Shown: piece after piece, positions 55,424 to 64,000 of the stretch | How the letters are laid out: each line of letters opens with the position of its first letter | How positions within the stretch are numbered: position 1 is the stretch's first letter | Program-made: the position numbers and the translations under genes | The notes under the pieces: generated by a model | Told to the model about the DNA's origin: nothing | The model's input: only the letters and a program-made list of their open reading frames with translations | The model's database searches: none | From: Salibacteraceae bacterium | GTDB lineage: Bacteria > Bacteroidota > Bacteroidia > Flavobacteriales_G > Salibacteraceae | Direction of reading: 5' to 3' | Length of the DNA: 64,000 nt | Assembly (NCBI GenBank): GCA_018401875.1 | Contig: JAGYJZ010000013.1 | Span: 1 to 64,000, forward strand

Positions 55424-56092
55424 TCACAGCGTATAGAGAGTTGTTGTGATCTTCCCCATTGTTAACGGAATGGAGAGCAATTGTCGTACTGCTTTTACTT
55501 TTAGATTAAACGGTGCTGCCAAAGGATCTACCCCACTTTGCATTTTGAGACGAATGCCTTGACCTGAGATGATATCAACATTAGGTACGAAATTACCTTC
55601 GGGAATATGTTCAGTTAAAATCACATACTTATACTGGTATAACTTGTCAACAATGCGCTGCACTTCGGCATTGGATAAATGCTGCAACACTTGCCGCACC
55701 AACGCACAGTCGCCTTTTGGCAAAGCTTCTGCAGCGATATCCAAACAATGAAATTCTAAGTTCACAACATGAAACTTGTTTTTATTGCGCTCGATAAGCT
55801 CGGCTACAATATCTACCGCCACATACTTTTTCGAGTGTTTCACCAGTTCTTTACCCACGTTAAAATCACCGCAACCCAAATCGCAAACTACCAGTGGCTG
55901 ATCAAAAGAAGTAAGAAATGCAGTCACCACATCTACGTACGGCTGCACCAAATAAGTCAGATGCGAGCCTTCTCCTGAATAAAAGTCAACCTGATGCCCA
56001 CCCCAAAGTTTCTGCGTATACACCTGTTGCATGGCATCTCTAGTTGGCCAAGGCTTTTTGATATGCTTCGAATGGTTTTCATTCTTTGTCAT
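55424..56092 (-). CDS. class I SAM-dependent methyltransferase
   Basis: 222 residues. VVCDLGCGDFNVGKELV (about 68-84) is the SAM-binding motif; DIAAEALPKGDCALVRQVLQ continues the fold. Conserved surroundings (YSGEGSHL upstream) resemble uncharacterised small-molecule methyltransferases. Substrate unknown. Confidence 0.78.
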   Translation of the reverse strand: MTKNENHSKHIKKPWPTRDAMQQVYTQKLWGGHQVDFYSGEGSHLTYLVQPYVDVVTAFLTSFDQPLVVCDLGCGDFNVGKELVKHSKKYVAVDIVAELIERNKNKFHVVNLEFHCLDIAAEALPKGDCALVRQVLQHLSNAEVQRIVDKLYQYKYVILTEHIPEGNFVPNVDIISGQGIRLKMQSGVDPLAAPFNLKVKAVRQLLSIPLTMGKITTTLYTL

Positions 56093-56297
56093 TCTCTCGT
56101 TCTTGTAAGTGAATTTATAATTTTAGTCATTAAGGTTGAAAGAGTGAAAGCTGCATGAATGGATCGGAATTTAGAAAGTTTTATTATTCAGATTCGAATG
56201 ATACAGCCAGAATGTGCTCACCATTTAGACAATAGTTTTCAACACTTCATTTTCAGATCGTTGGCTGATCTAATTTTATTTAAATTATCAACGATTA

Positions 56298-56894
56298 ATG
56301 ATTCACCCTCACACCGAGCTCCAATTCATCAACGATGAAATCGGCTACGGCATAGTTGCCAAACAATTCATCCCAAAAGGAACCATCACATGGGTGCTAG
56401 ACAAGTTTGACCGCTCTTTCACTCCGCGTGAGTTTGAAGAAATGGAAGAACCCTACAAAAACATCATCGACATCTATGCTTTTCGCAATAACATCGGAAA
56501 CTATGTGCTGTGTTGGGATAACGCGCGCTTCGTAAACCACAGTTTCAATTCAAATTGCCTCACTACTGCCTACGATTTTGAAATCGCAGTGCGAGACATT
56601 CATCCGGGCGAACAGCTCACGGATGATTATGGCTACTTAAACATCAGCGTGCCGTTTCGAGCGATTCCAGAAGGCACCCGCAGGAAGATTGTCTATCCTG
56701 ACGACACCTTGCGCTACCATAAAATATGGGACAAAAAACTGGTCAATGCGTTTAAAGACATCACCAGCCACGAGCAACCACTCAATGATTTTATTTCTGA
56801 TGCAATGTGGAATAACATACACTCCATTTGCAAAGGTGAGCGCCAGATGGATTCAATTTTATCGACTTATTACAACTCAACCGACAATACCTAG
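56298..56894 (+). CDS. SET-domain protein
   Basis: 198 residues. SET-domain marks: GYGIVAKQFIPKGTITWV at the start, RFVNHSFNSNC near 77 (NHS motif) and GEQLTDDYGY near 105. SET proteins methylate lysine with SAM; in bacteria targets are mostly unknown. The catalytic NHS and DDYG motifs are intact. The 3' end overlaps convergent pepT by 4 bp. Confidence 0.82.
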   Translation: MIHPHTELQFINDEIGYGIVAKQFIPKGTITWVLDKFDRSFTPREFEEMEEPYKNIIDIYAFRNNIGNYVLCWDNARFVNHSFNSNCLTTAYDFEIAVRDIHPGEQLTDDYGYLNISVPFRAIPEGTRRKIVYPDDTLRYHKIWDKKLVNAFKDITSHEQPLNDFISDAMWNNIHSICKGERQMDSILSTYYNSTDNT

Positions 56895-58132
56895 CTGCGC
56901 TCTTCCCAAATCTTAGCAAGGTTGACGAGCGTCTCCACTGCTTTTTCCATGTCTTGAACACTCGCCCACTCCATTTTGCTGTGAAATGAGTGCTCGCCTG
57001 CAAAGATGTTTGGGCAAGGTAACCCCATAAACGAGAGCTTCGAACCATCTGTTCCACCGCGAATACTTCCGATACGTGGTCTCAATCCCGATCGTTTGAT
57101 CGCTTCGATGGCGAATTCTGAGACCTGCGGACATTGATTGATGATGTTCTTCATGTTTCGGTATTGCTCCATCACCTCGAAGGTGAAGTTCGAATTGGGG
57201 TAGTCGCGCATGACTTCTTCGAGCATTTTGCGCAGCCGATTTTCATAATCCACATGGTCTTCATCAACGAATGAACGTATGATCATGGTGATTTCTGCCT
57301 TCTCTATTCCACCCGAAAGTTCGTAGGGATGCACAAATCCTTCACGACCTTCCGTTGTCTCAGGCGACCACGCGTCTTTTGGCAAGCGATCGATAAACGT
57401 ACAAGCCGCTTTCAGCGCACTTTCAAGTTTTCCTTTTGCAAATCCGGGATGAAAATTCACTCCTTCGATCGATATCTTCACCATGTGCGCGCTGAAGGTT
57501 TCGTCTTCAAACGAACCCAAGGCTTCGCCATCAACCGTATATCCGAAATCTGCAGCGAGTTTTTCAATGTTTACTGCATCTGCGCCCCTGCCTATTTCTT
57601 CGTCAGGAGTAAATAAAATACGGATGGTTCCGTGCTTTTCTTCCGGGTGATTCATGAAATAATGCGCCATGTCCATGATGGCTGCTACTCCTGCTTTATT
57701 GTCTGCTCCGAGCAATGTAGTGCCATCAGCGGTAACGATGTCGTTGCCCATTTTCTTGGCCAATTCGGGGTGAGCTGCCGGATCGATTTTAATGTTGTTG
57801 TCGGCAGGCAGCAGCAACACACGTCCGTCATAATTGGTATGAACAACTGGATTGACATTGGTTCCGCTGCTTTCGGGTGAAGTATCGACATGCGAGCAAA
57901 AACATATCACCGGCACGTCTTTCTCTGTATTGGATGGAATGGTGGCGTAAACATATCCGAACTCATCCATTTCCGCATCATTTACACCTAATTCTTTCAA
58001 TTCTTGAACGAGTATTCTGCTCAAATCCTTCTGTTTTTCAGTGGACGGAATGGTATCGCTGTGAGGATCAGACTGGGTATCAACCTTTACATATCGAAGA
58101 AAGCGATCAAGAACAGTGAAGTTATAATCCAT
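56891..58132 (-). CDS. pepT: peptidase T (tripeptidase)
   Basis: 413 residues, M20 metallopeptidase. Zinc ligands and catalytic residues lie in CFCSHVDTSPESSG, LLGADNKAGVA, and TPDEEIGRGAD; the C-terminal IRGGTDGSKLSFMGLPCPNI is the usual dimer/active-site segment. Removes N-terminal residues from tripeptides. Confidence 0.93.
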   Translation of the reverse strand: MDYNFTVLDRFLRYVKVDTQSDPHSDTIPSTEKQKDLSRILVQELKELGVNDAEMDEFGYVYATIPSNTEKDVPVICFCSHVDTSPESSGTNVNPVVHTNYDGRVLLLPADNNIKIDPAAHPELAKKMGNDIVTADGTTLLGADNKAGVAAIMDMAHYFMNHPEEKHGTIRILFTPDEEIGRGADAVNIEKLAADFGYTVDGEALGSFEDETFSAHMVKISIEGVNFHPGFAKGKLESALKAACTFIDRLPKDAWSPETTEGREGFVHPYELSGGIEKAEITMIIRSFVDEDHVDYENRLRKMLEEVMRDYPNSNFTFEVMEQYRNMKNIINQCPQVSEFAIEAIKRSGLRPRIGSIRGGTDGSKLSFMGLPCPNIFAGEHSFHSKMEWASVQDMEKAVETLVNLAKIWEERS

Positions 58133-58214
58133 GAATAATTCGTTTGGTCAAAGATGGGAATTGAAAACCTCCCAATCAACACAACCAAAGTCATAAATCT
58201 ATCCATTAAAAAAA

Positions 58215-60443
58215 CTACTGAATAATCAAGCGTTGGCTTGATTTTGAATCCTTGCTTATCACCGTCAAAAAGTAAACTCCTTTTGATTGATTGGTGAGGT
58301 TCACATCAAATATGGATGACTTACAATCATTAGAAATCGACTGTTTCAACACCATTCGTCCAAAAGTATCGTAGACAAAGAACTCGACTTGTTCACCACA
58401 AGCTTGATCCAACTTCACATTAAACTGACCGTTAACACTAGGATTTGGGTACACATGAAGTGCAGAAGCAAGTTTAGTCGCTTCGTCATCAACCCCTGTG
58501 ATTGAATCTTCTTCACCTAAAAATAGCGCCTCAGCATAATTGAATGCTTCAATGCCGATTACGTGGCCAATTCTTCTCCCCTTAATATCATCAGCCGGTG
58601 GGTGAATACCGCCCCAGATTCGCGACAGACTGCATTGGTCAGAAGCATCGTAATATTTCGCCCATTCTAAGACGATGGTATCGCTTGGCCCTTTTTCAAA
58701 AACAAGGAAATCGTTTTTTGGTGCGACAAAGCGTCCTACTCCACCTGGGAAATACTCATCGCCTGTGAGTAAAGTCATTACCTCGGCCGCTGCGCGCGAA
58801 TAGGTTGAGTGACCCGATACAAAACCAGGAAATGGCGGTGTTACGAATGATGGACGTTGATACGGCCACCAATTTCTCGCTAAAATCCAATCGACATGAG
58901 CAATGTCAGTTTCTGAATTTGATATGAAGTTATGCCCGCGCCATGCCTTCACCTTAATTGTTCCAACAAATTGATTGTTATTTCCCGCTAAAGGGTCGCC
59001 TATTTGCACTTGCTCGATAAAATCAGGAATCAACTGTATGCCTGCAGGATGATAGTTGGGCAAATTCGGATCAGAAGATTGCCCTAACTTGGCCATATAC
59101 CTAAGCGCTGAAATTGGGCGCACATAGTCGTAATAACCTTTCACGCCCCATGACGAAATGGCCACATCGTGCATCGCTCCGCCCAGTGCCAAATAAGCCT
59201 TTACCTCATATTCAAGGTGATCCAGCTCTTCGCCCTCGCCTTTAAATCGATAGTTGAATTCGGGGTAATCCATCACAGTATTGAGAATGGTGTGCCAATG
59301 TCCGGGTGGTGTTTCACTATCTGGACCATCCGCCCAAAACTCAGCCAACACGCGCGTGTAGTCACCACGTTTCTTCATTTGCACTGGATATGGCAAACCC
59401 GAAGCCGGATTTACATCATAGCCTTGACTTACGTCACCGCCATTTTCAAAATCATAAAAAGACGGATATTCGGAAAAGGAATCAGGATACATTTCCATCG
59501 GCACATTGCCAATGTTATTGGGTGAAATATCCCACATGGTAGTATCATCAGGATCCAAGTGACTGCTCCAGGCAGTAACCAAAGAAAAGGTCCATTTATA
59601 CAGGTCTGAATCTCCTCCTCCATCAACCGTATCGAGGTAAGGCGGATGTCCAGGATTGTGATAAACCCACCATTCTTCTGAATCGCGCTCCAGAATTTCA
59701 AGGTCTTCAGAGGTCAATGAAAACGGAACAACACTGCCCCATTCAGGACTCAAACAAGGCGGAATTCCACCTAAATATAGATTCCCGCTTTGATCAACAA
59801 AGGTGTCAAATTCGAGCGGCTGCCAGCGATTTGGGTCTATCAGGTCAGGATTTCCAGGTAAAGTTAAATCCAATGGTGGATTCACTTCATCGTAAAATAA
59901 ATTCGCATAATCATTAATTTCATTTGATCCGTCTTGTTGCCCAAAATTGATCATGTACGCTGCGATATAATTGCCGAGAGCTGCGGGATCACCGGAAGCG
60001 TAATTCCATGATGTTTTATTCTTATCGAACCCCAAATCAGCAAATAACGAATCCATTAAAAACAAGCTATGGCTCGCTCCTGGTGAGTTTTCAAATCGAT
60101 GCGTCAGCAGTCGATACGCTGCGTAGCTCATTGCCTCTTCCCTGAATTTCTTCAATAAAAGTGGATCAATCGGTGCTTGAACTCCGTTGAACGGAACTGG
60201 AAACCCGCCCATTTCTTTTCCTAAAAAAAGCGTGCTCGCCACCGTATCGTATGCAGCCCAGGCGTCATACATCACAACAGAAGTATGATACAAGTTGCGA
60301 GCGTGAATCGTAGGTCGTGCAAAATCATTACGAATAGCTTCGAGCAGCACTTCATTCCATTCCCTAGCAACTGACCCGTTCTGAGCAGAGGAAATGTTAG
60401 CACTAAGAATGATTGAAAGTAAAACGAGTAGTATTCTATTCAC
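58215..60443 (-). CDS. T9SS-exported vanadium haloperoxidase-like phosphatase
   Basis: 742 residues: signal peptide, an all-helical PAP2/vanadium-peroxidase domain, and a type A T9SS sorting domain at the end (VYPNPSVNGQFNVKL, GVYFLTVIS). Metal-site motifs: FVSGHST near 545 and SRIWGGIHPPADD near 610, the acid phosphatase/vanadium haloperoxidase signature. The same fold covers vanadate-dependent haloperoxidases and phosphatases; which activity is present cannot be said from the sequence. Confidence 0.82.
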   Translation of the reverse strand: MNRILLVLLSIILSANISSAQNGSVAREWNEVLLEAIRNDFARPTIHARNLYHTSVVMYDAWAAYDTVASTLFLGKEMGGFPVPFNGVQAPIDPLLLKKFREEAMSYAAYRLLTHRFENSPGASHSLFLMDSLFADLGFDKNKTSWNYASGDPAALGNYIAAYMINFGQQDGSNEINDYANLFYDEVNPPLDLTLPGNPDLIDPNRWQPLEFDTFVDQSGNLYLGGIPPCLSPEWGSVVPFSLTSEDLEILERDSEEWWVYHNPGHPPYLDTVDGGGDSDLYKWTFSLVTAWSSHLDPDDTTMWDISPNNIGNVPMEMYPDSFSEYPSFYDFENGGDVSQGYDVNPASGLPYPVQMKKRGDYTRVLAEFWADGPDSETPPGHWHTILNTVMDYPEFNYRFKGEGEELDHLEYEVKAYLALGGAMHDVAISSWGVKGYYDYVRPISALRYMAKLGQSSDPNLPNYHPAGIQLIPDFIEQVQIGDPLAGNNNQFVGTIKVKAWRGHNFISNSETDIAHVDWILARNWWPYQRPSFVTPPFPGFVSGHSTYSRAAAEVMTLLTGDEYFPGGVGRFVAPKNDFLVFEKGPSDTIVLEWAKYYDASDQCSLSRIWGGIHPPADDIKGRRIGHVIGIEAFNYAEALFLGEEDSITGVDDEATKLASALHVYPNPSVNGQFNVKLDQACGEQVEFFVYDTFGRMVLKQSISNDCKSSIFDVNLTNQSKGVYFLTVISKDSKSSQRLIIQ

Positions 60444-60498
60444 AGAAGTAAACGTTACGATTAACGTGACGAATGTATAAATTTCTTCGATTAAAACA

Positions 60499-61377
60499 TT
60501 ACATGTGTCGCTCAGCGTGGTAACTACTTCTAACTAAAGGTCCACTTTCTACGTGATCAATGCCCAATGATTCGCCAAACGATTTGTAGGTTTCAAATAC
60601 CTCTGGTTTCACCCATTCCATCACTGGCAGGTGTTTTTTTGAAGGTTGTAAATACTGTCCGATGGTCACCACAGAGACGCCTTGAGTATATAGGTCGCGC
60701 AGTGTTTGAAAAACTTCTTCTTGCGTTTCACCCAAACCGACCATGATTCCGCTTTTTGTTCTGGTGATTCCCCCTTCTTTCAATCGCTTCAGCACTTCCA
60801 TGCTGCGCCAGTACTTTGCTTGAATACGCACATTTTTGGTGATGCGCTCCACGGTTTCGATGTTGTGTGATACGATTTCCGGTTTCACTTCCAAGATTGG
60901 AGCAAGATTTTCCCACTCGCCTTTAAAATCGGGAATCAGCGTTTCGATGGTTACTCCCGGATTTTTCTTGCGGATCATTTCCACGGTTTTCTTCCAATGG
61001 TTGGCGCCTCCGTCAGGCAAATCATCGCGGTCAACAGATGTAATCACCGCGTGTTTTAATCCCATTACACGAATGCTTTCAGCCACCTTAGCGGGTTCAA
61101 AAATGTCGACTTCTTCTCCTGCTCCTGTAGCTACATTGCAAAACTGACACGAGCGCGTGCAGGTATTTCCCAAAATCATAAAGGTTGCTGTGCCAGCCGA
61201 CCAACATTCGCTTTGGTTTGGGCATTTACCACTCGAGCAAATCGTGTGGAGGTTTCGCTCTTCCACCACTTCTTTCACGCGCAAATATTCCTTGCCTCCG
61301 GGAATCTTCACCTTCAACCACTCGGGCTTTTTGATTTTAACCTCTTGGTCTGCTTTATTCTTTAATAAGTTAGCCAT
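60499..61377 (-). CDS. lipA: lipoyl synthase
   Basis: 292 residues. Inserts two sulfurs into octanoyl-lipoyl domains. Auxiliary cluster Cys47-x4-Cys52-x5-Cys58 (CSSGKCPNQSEC), radical SAM Cys73-x3-Cys77-x2-Cys80 (CTRSCQFC), and the terminal RSSYHAE. Starts 8 bp after rocD, so cotranscription is likely. Confidence 0.95.
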   Translation of the reverse strand: MANLLKNKADQEVKIKKPEWLKVKIPGGKEYLRVKEVVEERNLHTICSSGKCPNQSECWSAGTATFMILGNTCTRSCQFCNVATGAGEEVDIFEPAKVAESIRVMGLKHAVITSVDRDDLPDGGANHWKKTVEMIRKKNPGVTIETLIPDFKGEWENLAPILEVKPEIVSHNIETVERITKNVRIQAKYWRSMEVLKRLKEGGITRTKSGIMVGLGETQEEVFQTLRDLYTQGVSVVTIGQYLQPSKKHLPVMEWVKPEVFETYKSFGESLGIDHVESGPLVRSSYHAERHM

Positions 61378-61385
61378 TAAATGCT

Positions 61386-62666
61386 TTATTTCTTTTCAAA
61401 TGACGCAATGGTGCTTTTGATAATCGCAATGCATTGCATGAGTTGTTCTTCGGTCATCACAAGTGGTGGTGCAAATCGAATAATATTTCCGTGGGTTGGT
61501 TTTGCCAGAAGTCCGTTGTGCATCAGGCTGACGCAAATATCCCAAGCGGTGGAGCTGTCTTCAGTATCGTTGATCAACACTGCATTCAATAATCCTCTTC
61601 CTCTCACGAGCTTGACAATTTCGAATTCATCGGCAAGTTTTATCATTTCAGCGCGGAAAATCGCTCCCAATCTCCGAGCATTTTGCGCTAATTTCTCATC
61701 CTTCACCACCTGTAAGGCTGCAATAGCCACCGCGGCTGCAATGGGATTTCCGCCAAAGGTGCTCCCATGTTGGCCGGGTTTGATCACATTCATGATCGCG
61801 TCATCAGCCAACACTGCAGAGACCGGATATGCACCGCCACTCAATGCTTTGCCTAAGATCAATATATCAGGTCGGGTGTAGGTTTCAGCTTGCTGCTCGC
61901 AATGTCCGGCACAAGTGCAATTGCCACACACCGCCAAAAGCGAACCTGTGCGCGCAATTCCTGTTTGAATTTCATCGGCAATAAACAATACCTTGTGTTC
62001 TGCGCAAATGGCCTTTGCTTTTCTGATGTAATCGTCAGCCGGAGTATTCACCCCTGCCTCACCTTGAATAGGCTCCACCAAATACGCTACTACATTATCT
62101 TGCGCGACCGCCTTTCGCAGTGCGTCCAAATCATTGTAAGGAATGCTCTCGAATCCGGGTGTGTATGGCCCGAAATTCTTGCGTGCATCTTTATCGTTGG
62201 AAAACGACACGATGGTGGTTGTGCGTCCGTGGAAATTATCGTTCGCAACGATGATTTTAGCCTTTTCAGGTGCCACACCCATTTTTTCATAGCCGTATTT
62301 TCGAGCCAATTTGATGGCAGTTTCAACTGCTTCAGCACCAGAATTCATCGGCAACACCTTGTCAAAAGCAAAGTATTCAGTTATGTATTTCTCGTATTCG
62401 CCCAGTCTAGAGTTGAAAAATGCGCGACTGGTAAGTGCCAATCGTTTTGCTTGTTCGGTCATAGCATCCACAATTGCTGGATGGCAGTGGCCTTGATTAA
62501 CCGCTGAGTATGCAGATAAAAAATCGAAGTATTTCTTACCTTCTACGTCCCACACAAATACTCCTTCGCCTCGATCTAACACTACGGGCAACGGATGATA
62601 GTTATGCGCTCCGTATTTGTTTTCTAAGGCTATCGCCTCATCCGTTGTTAGTTGACCTATTTCCAT
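61386..62666 (-). CDS. rocD: ornithine aminotransferase
   Basis: 426 residues, class III aminotransferase. PLP lysine is Lys273 in [18 protein letters not shown]-binding [15 protein letters not shown] and the family mark [16 protein letters not shown] are present. Converts ornithine and 2-oxoglutarate to glutamate semialdehyde and glutamate. The stretch [10 protein letters not shown] (about 245) is unusual in the family and Cys-rich. Confidence 0.92.
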   Translation of the reverse strand: MEIGQLTTDEAIALENKYGAHNYHPLPVVLDRGEGVFVWDVEGKKYFDFLSAYSAVNQGHCHPAIVDAMTEQAKRLALTSRAFFNSRLGEYEKYITEYFAFDKVLPMNSGAEAVETAIKLARKYGYEKMGVAPEKAKIIVANDNFHGRTTTIVSFSNDKDARKNFGPYTPGFESIPYNDLDALRKAVAQDNVVAYLVEPIQGEAGVNTPADDYIRKAKAICAEHKVLFIADEIQTGIARTGSLLAVCGNCTCAGHCEQQAETYTRPDILILGKALSGGAYPVSAVLADDAIMNVIKPGQHGSTFGGNPIAAAVAIAALQVVKDEKLAQNARRLGAIFRAEMIKLADEFEIVKLVRGRGLLNAVLINDTEDSSTAWDICVSLMHNGLLAKPTHGNIIRFAPPLVMTEEQLMQCIAIIKSTIASFEKK

Positions 62667-62763
62667 CCTTCAAAAAATTCAAAAATTCCCTTCAAAGATA
62701 TAGGTTGTAAATCGGTCGTCATAGTGTTGTAGTCATTATATACATTAGCCCAAAATAGTTGAC

Positions 62764-63174
62764 ATGATCTGTAAAATTGTCTTTCTCACCGTTACCTTGA
62801 TTTCTGCATTTTCTACCGTTCAAGCCCAGGAATTCAAGCACCTCACACGCATTGAACCCAAGGAGGAATTCGAAAACATCAACGTTTTGCCGTTGAATGA
62901 CTCAAAGGATGCTTCAAGTTTTTTAATTTGGGTGAAGCAACACGTGAAAGAGCACTACCATGCCGAGCACACCGAAATGGTGTATGTATTAGAAGGGTCA
63001 GGCACCATGACCTTGGGCAACGAGAAGAAATCAATCACCGAAGGCGATTATATTTTCATTCCAAAAGGCACTCCGCATTCAGTTGAGGTGACAAATAGTG
63101 AGATTTTGAAAGTAATAAGCATCCAGTCGCCTCACTTTGATGGCACAGACAGACACTTTACATCGCCCAATTAG
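62764..63174 (+). CDS. exported cupin-domain protein
   Basis: 136 residues: signal peptide (ISAFSTVQAQ), then a cupin_2 domain with metal ligands HYHAEHTEMVYVLEGSG and PKGTPHSVEV. Probably binds a divalent metal; substrate unknown. Confidence 0.82.
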   Translation: MICKIVFLTVTLISAFSTVQAQEFKHLTRIEPKEEFENINVLPLNDSKDASSFLIWVKQHVKEHYHAEHTEMVYVLEGSGTMTLGNEKKSITEGDYIFIPKGTPHSVEVTNSEILKVISIQSPHFDGTDRHFTSPN

Positions 63175-63224
63175 TGTGCGTTTTGACCAATTCTACTGTT
63201 CAAATCTTTGAAAAACCCCAAAAT

Positions 63225-63259
63225 AACCCCTCACTTATCAACAAAGGGGTTCTTTTATT
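63225..63259 (+). terminator. terminator after the cupin gene
   Basis: AACCCCT (63225-63231) and AGGGGTT (63245-63251), then CTTTTATT. Confidence 0.65.
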
Positions 63260-63351
63260 AACAAATGCACACAAAACACTTGCAGGCTGCGCGGTTGCGA
63301 TACATATTTGTTCTCGTTGAAACAAAATGTTTAACCTAAAAACTATTTAAA

Positions 63352-63624
63352 ATGAATAAAGCTGAATTGATTGACGCTATGGCTAACGGAGCCGGAATTT
63401 CTAAAGCTGATGCTAAAAAAGCATTGGATGCATTCATCGACACTACAACTGGTGCACTTAAAAAAGGTGACAGAGTTGCTCTTGTTGGTTTTGGTTCTTT
63501 CTCTGTGTCTAAGCGTTCTGCTCGTACAGGTCGTAACCCACAAACTGGTAAAGAAATTAAGATCGCTGCTAAGAACGTTGTTAAGTTCAAAGCTGGAGCA
63601 GATCTTGGTGGATCTGTTAACTAA
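63352..63624 (+). CDS. HU family DNA-binding protein
   Basis: 90 residues, a complete HU/IHF fold: [40 protein letters not shown] (DNA-binding arm). A nucleoid protein that bends DNA. A convergent terminator separates it from hutI. Confidence 0.95.
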   Translation: MNKAELIDAMANGAGISKADAKKALDAFIDTTTGALKKGDRVALVGFGSFSVSKRSARTGRNPQTGKEIKIAAKNVVKFKAGADLGGSVN

Positions 63625-63643
63625 GCAACCCCAGAAATCAAAG

Positions 63644-63671
63644 AAACCTCTCCAAATGGAGGGGTTTTTTT
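63644..63671 (+). terminator. terminator after HU gene
   Basis: AAACCTCTCC, loop AAAT, GGAGGGGTTT, then a run of T (63644-63671). On the minus strand it lies at the end of the convergent gene. Confidence 0.85.
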
Positions 63672-64000
63672 ATGCCTCCACTTTTTTCCCATTGATATAA
63701 ACTGCGCTCAAGTGCCCTTCGCCAAAAGCATAAGGTAAAAACGACAACGCGTTGATGCGCTCCGTAACGATAAAATTGGCTAAATAGCCGGTGGATATAG
63801 CGCCACAACGATCAGAAATTTCCATGGCAGCCGCAGCGTTGATGGTCATCGCGTTCACCGCTTCTTCTGGCCTCATTTTCATCTTTATGCACGCCAACGA
63901 AAACACAAAATTCATATTCCCACTTGGCGTTGATCCTGGATTAAAATCCGTAGCCAACGCCACCGCAATGTCATTCTCCATGAGCGCTCTCGCAGGTGTG
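63670..64000 (-). CDS. hutI: imidazolonepropionase (partial)
   Basis: Only the C-terminal ~110 residues are in the window; the frame continues beyond 64000. ALATDFNPGSTPSGNMNFV, MTINAAAAMEISDRCG and GYLANFIVT are typical of HutI, the amidohydrolase that opens imidazolone-propionate in histidine degradation. Confidence 0.88.
   Translation of the reverse strand, partial: TPARALMENDIAVALATDFNPGSTPSGNMNFVFSLACIKMKMRPEEAVNAMTINAAAAMEISDRCGAISTGYLANFIVTERINALSFLPYAFGEGHLSAVYINGKKVEA

Overview
The window reads as a chromosome segment from a Bacteroidota bacterium, most likely of the Flavobacteriales. The reasons are: proteins with type IX secretion (T9SS) C-terminal sorting domains; a giant SprB-type repeat protein; a DUF1573/YajC/YbbR/NusB gene neighbourhood; an S16 protein with a long Ala/Glu tail; a single-stranded-DNA-binding PUR-alpha-like protein; promoter boxes of the TAnnTTTG type; and almost no Shine-Dalgarno sequences. 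Most of the window is ordinary core chromosome with compact, often overlapping genes.

Layout. 0-3 kb: a type II restriction-modification pair, an MvaI/BcnI-like nuclease (partial) and a C5-cytosine methyltransferase carrying an integrase-type Arm DNA-binding domain. 3-7.3 kb: a BamA-like outer-membrane protein, a Fic protein with an operator-like array, a methyltransferase, and three copies of a REP-like palindrome with a decayed coding tail. 7.4-18.3 kb: core genes (penicillin-acylase family, coaE, ybbR, yajC, DUF1573, nusB, leucine dehydrogenase, ABC exporter, DUF3276, rimM, rpsP). 18.6-31.4 kb: a giant SprB-repeat T9SS adhesin, intact for 1368 codons and then full of frameshifts. 31.5-32.8 kb: remnants of toxin-antitoxin genes, including a higBA module bounded by recombination-site sequences. 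32.8-43.3 kb: tamB, tsaD, an Hpt protein, two MbnP-like lipoproteins, a thioredoxin-like protein and a methyltransferase. 43.4-44.3 kb: tRNA-Leu(GAG) with a duplicated 3' end, then yefM-yoeB. 53.8-64 kb: a T9SS protein, SET protein, peptidase T, secreted haloperoxidase-like protein, lipA, rocD, cupin, HU and a partial hutI.

The most interesting part is 44.6-53.8 kb. A tyrosine recombinase with an extra N-terminal domain is followed directly by an attI-like junction and a row of AT-rich gene cassettes. The cassettes are separated by attC-like sites. Each resolvable cassette begins with TT plus a 6-8 nt box whose complement, ending in AAC, stands at its own 3' end, as expected if the cassette excises as a circle by recombination at G|TT. 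Every site has a folded inverted repeat and exactly 5 nt, ending in C, before the G|TT point. Several cassettes share a leader that may carry a promoter. The cargo is small lipoproteins and exported or membrane proteins, plus decayed genes. A solitary cassette of the same type (higBA) lies about 12 kb away beside tamB. I interpret this as an integron-like system whose integrase lacks the insertion typical of canonical IntI enzymes.

Caution: one-base indels in homopolymers and garbled patches are concentrated at 22.7-32.2 kb and 45.9-50.9 kb. Some of the apparent pseudogenes there may be consensus errors rather than biological decay.
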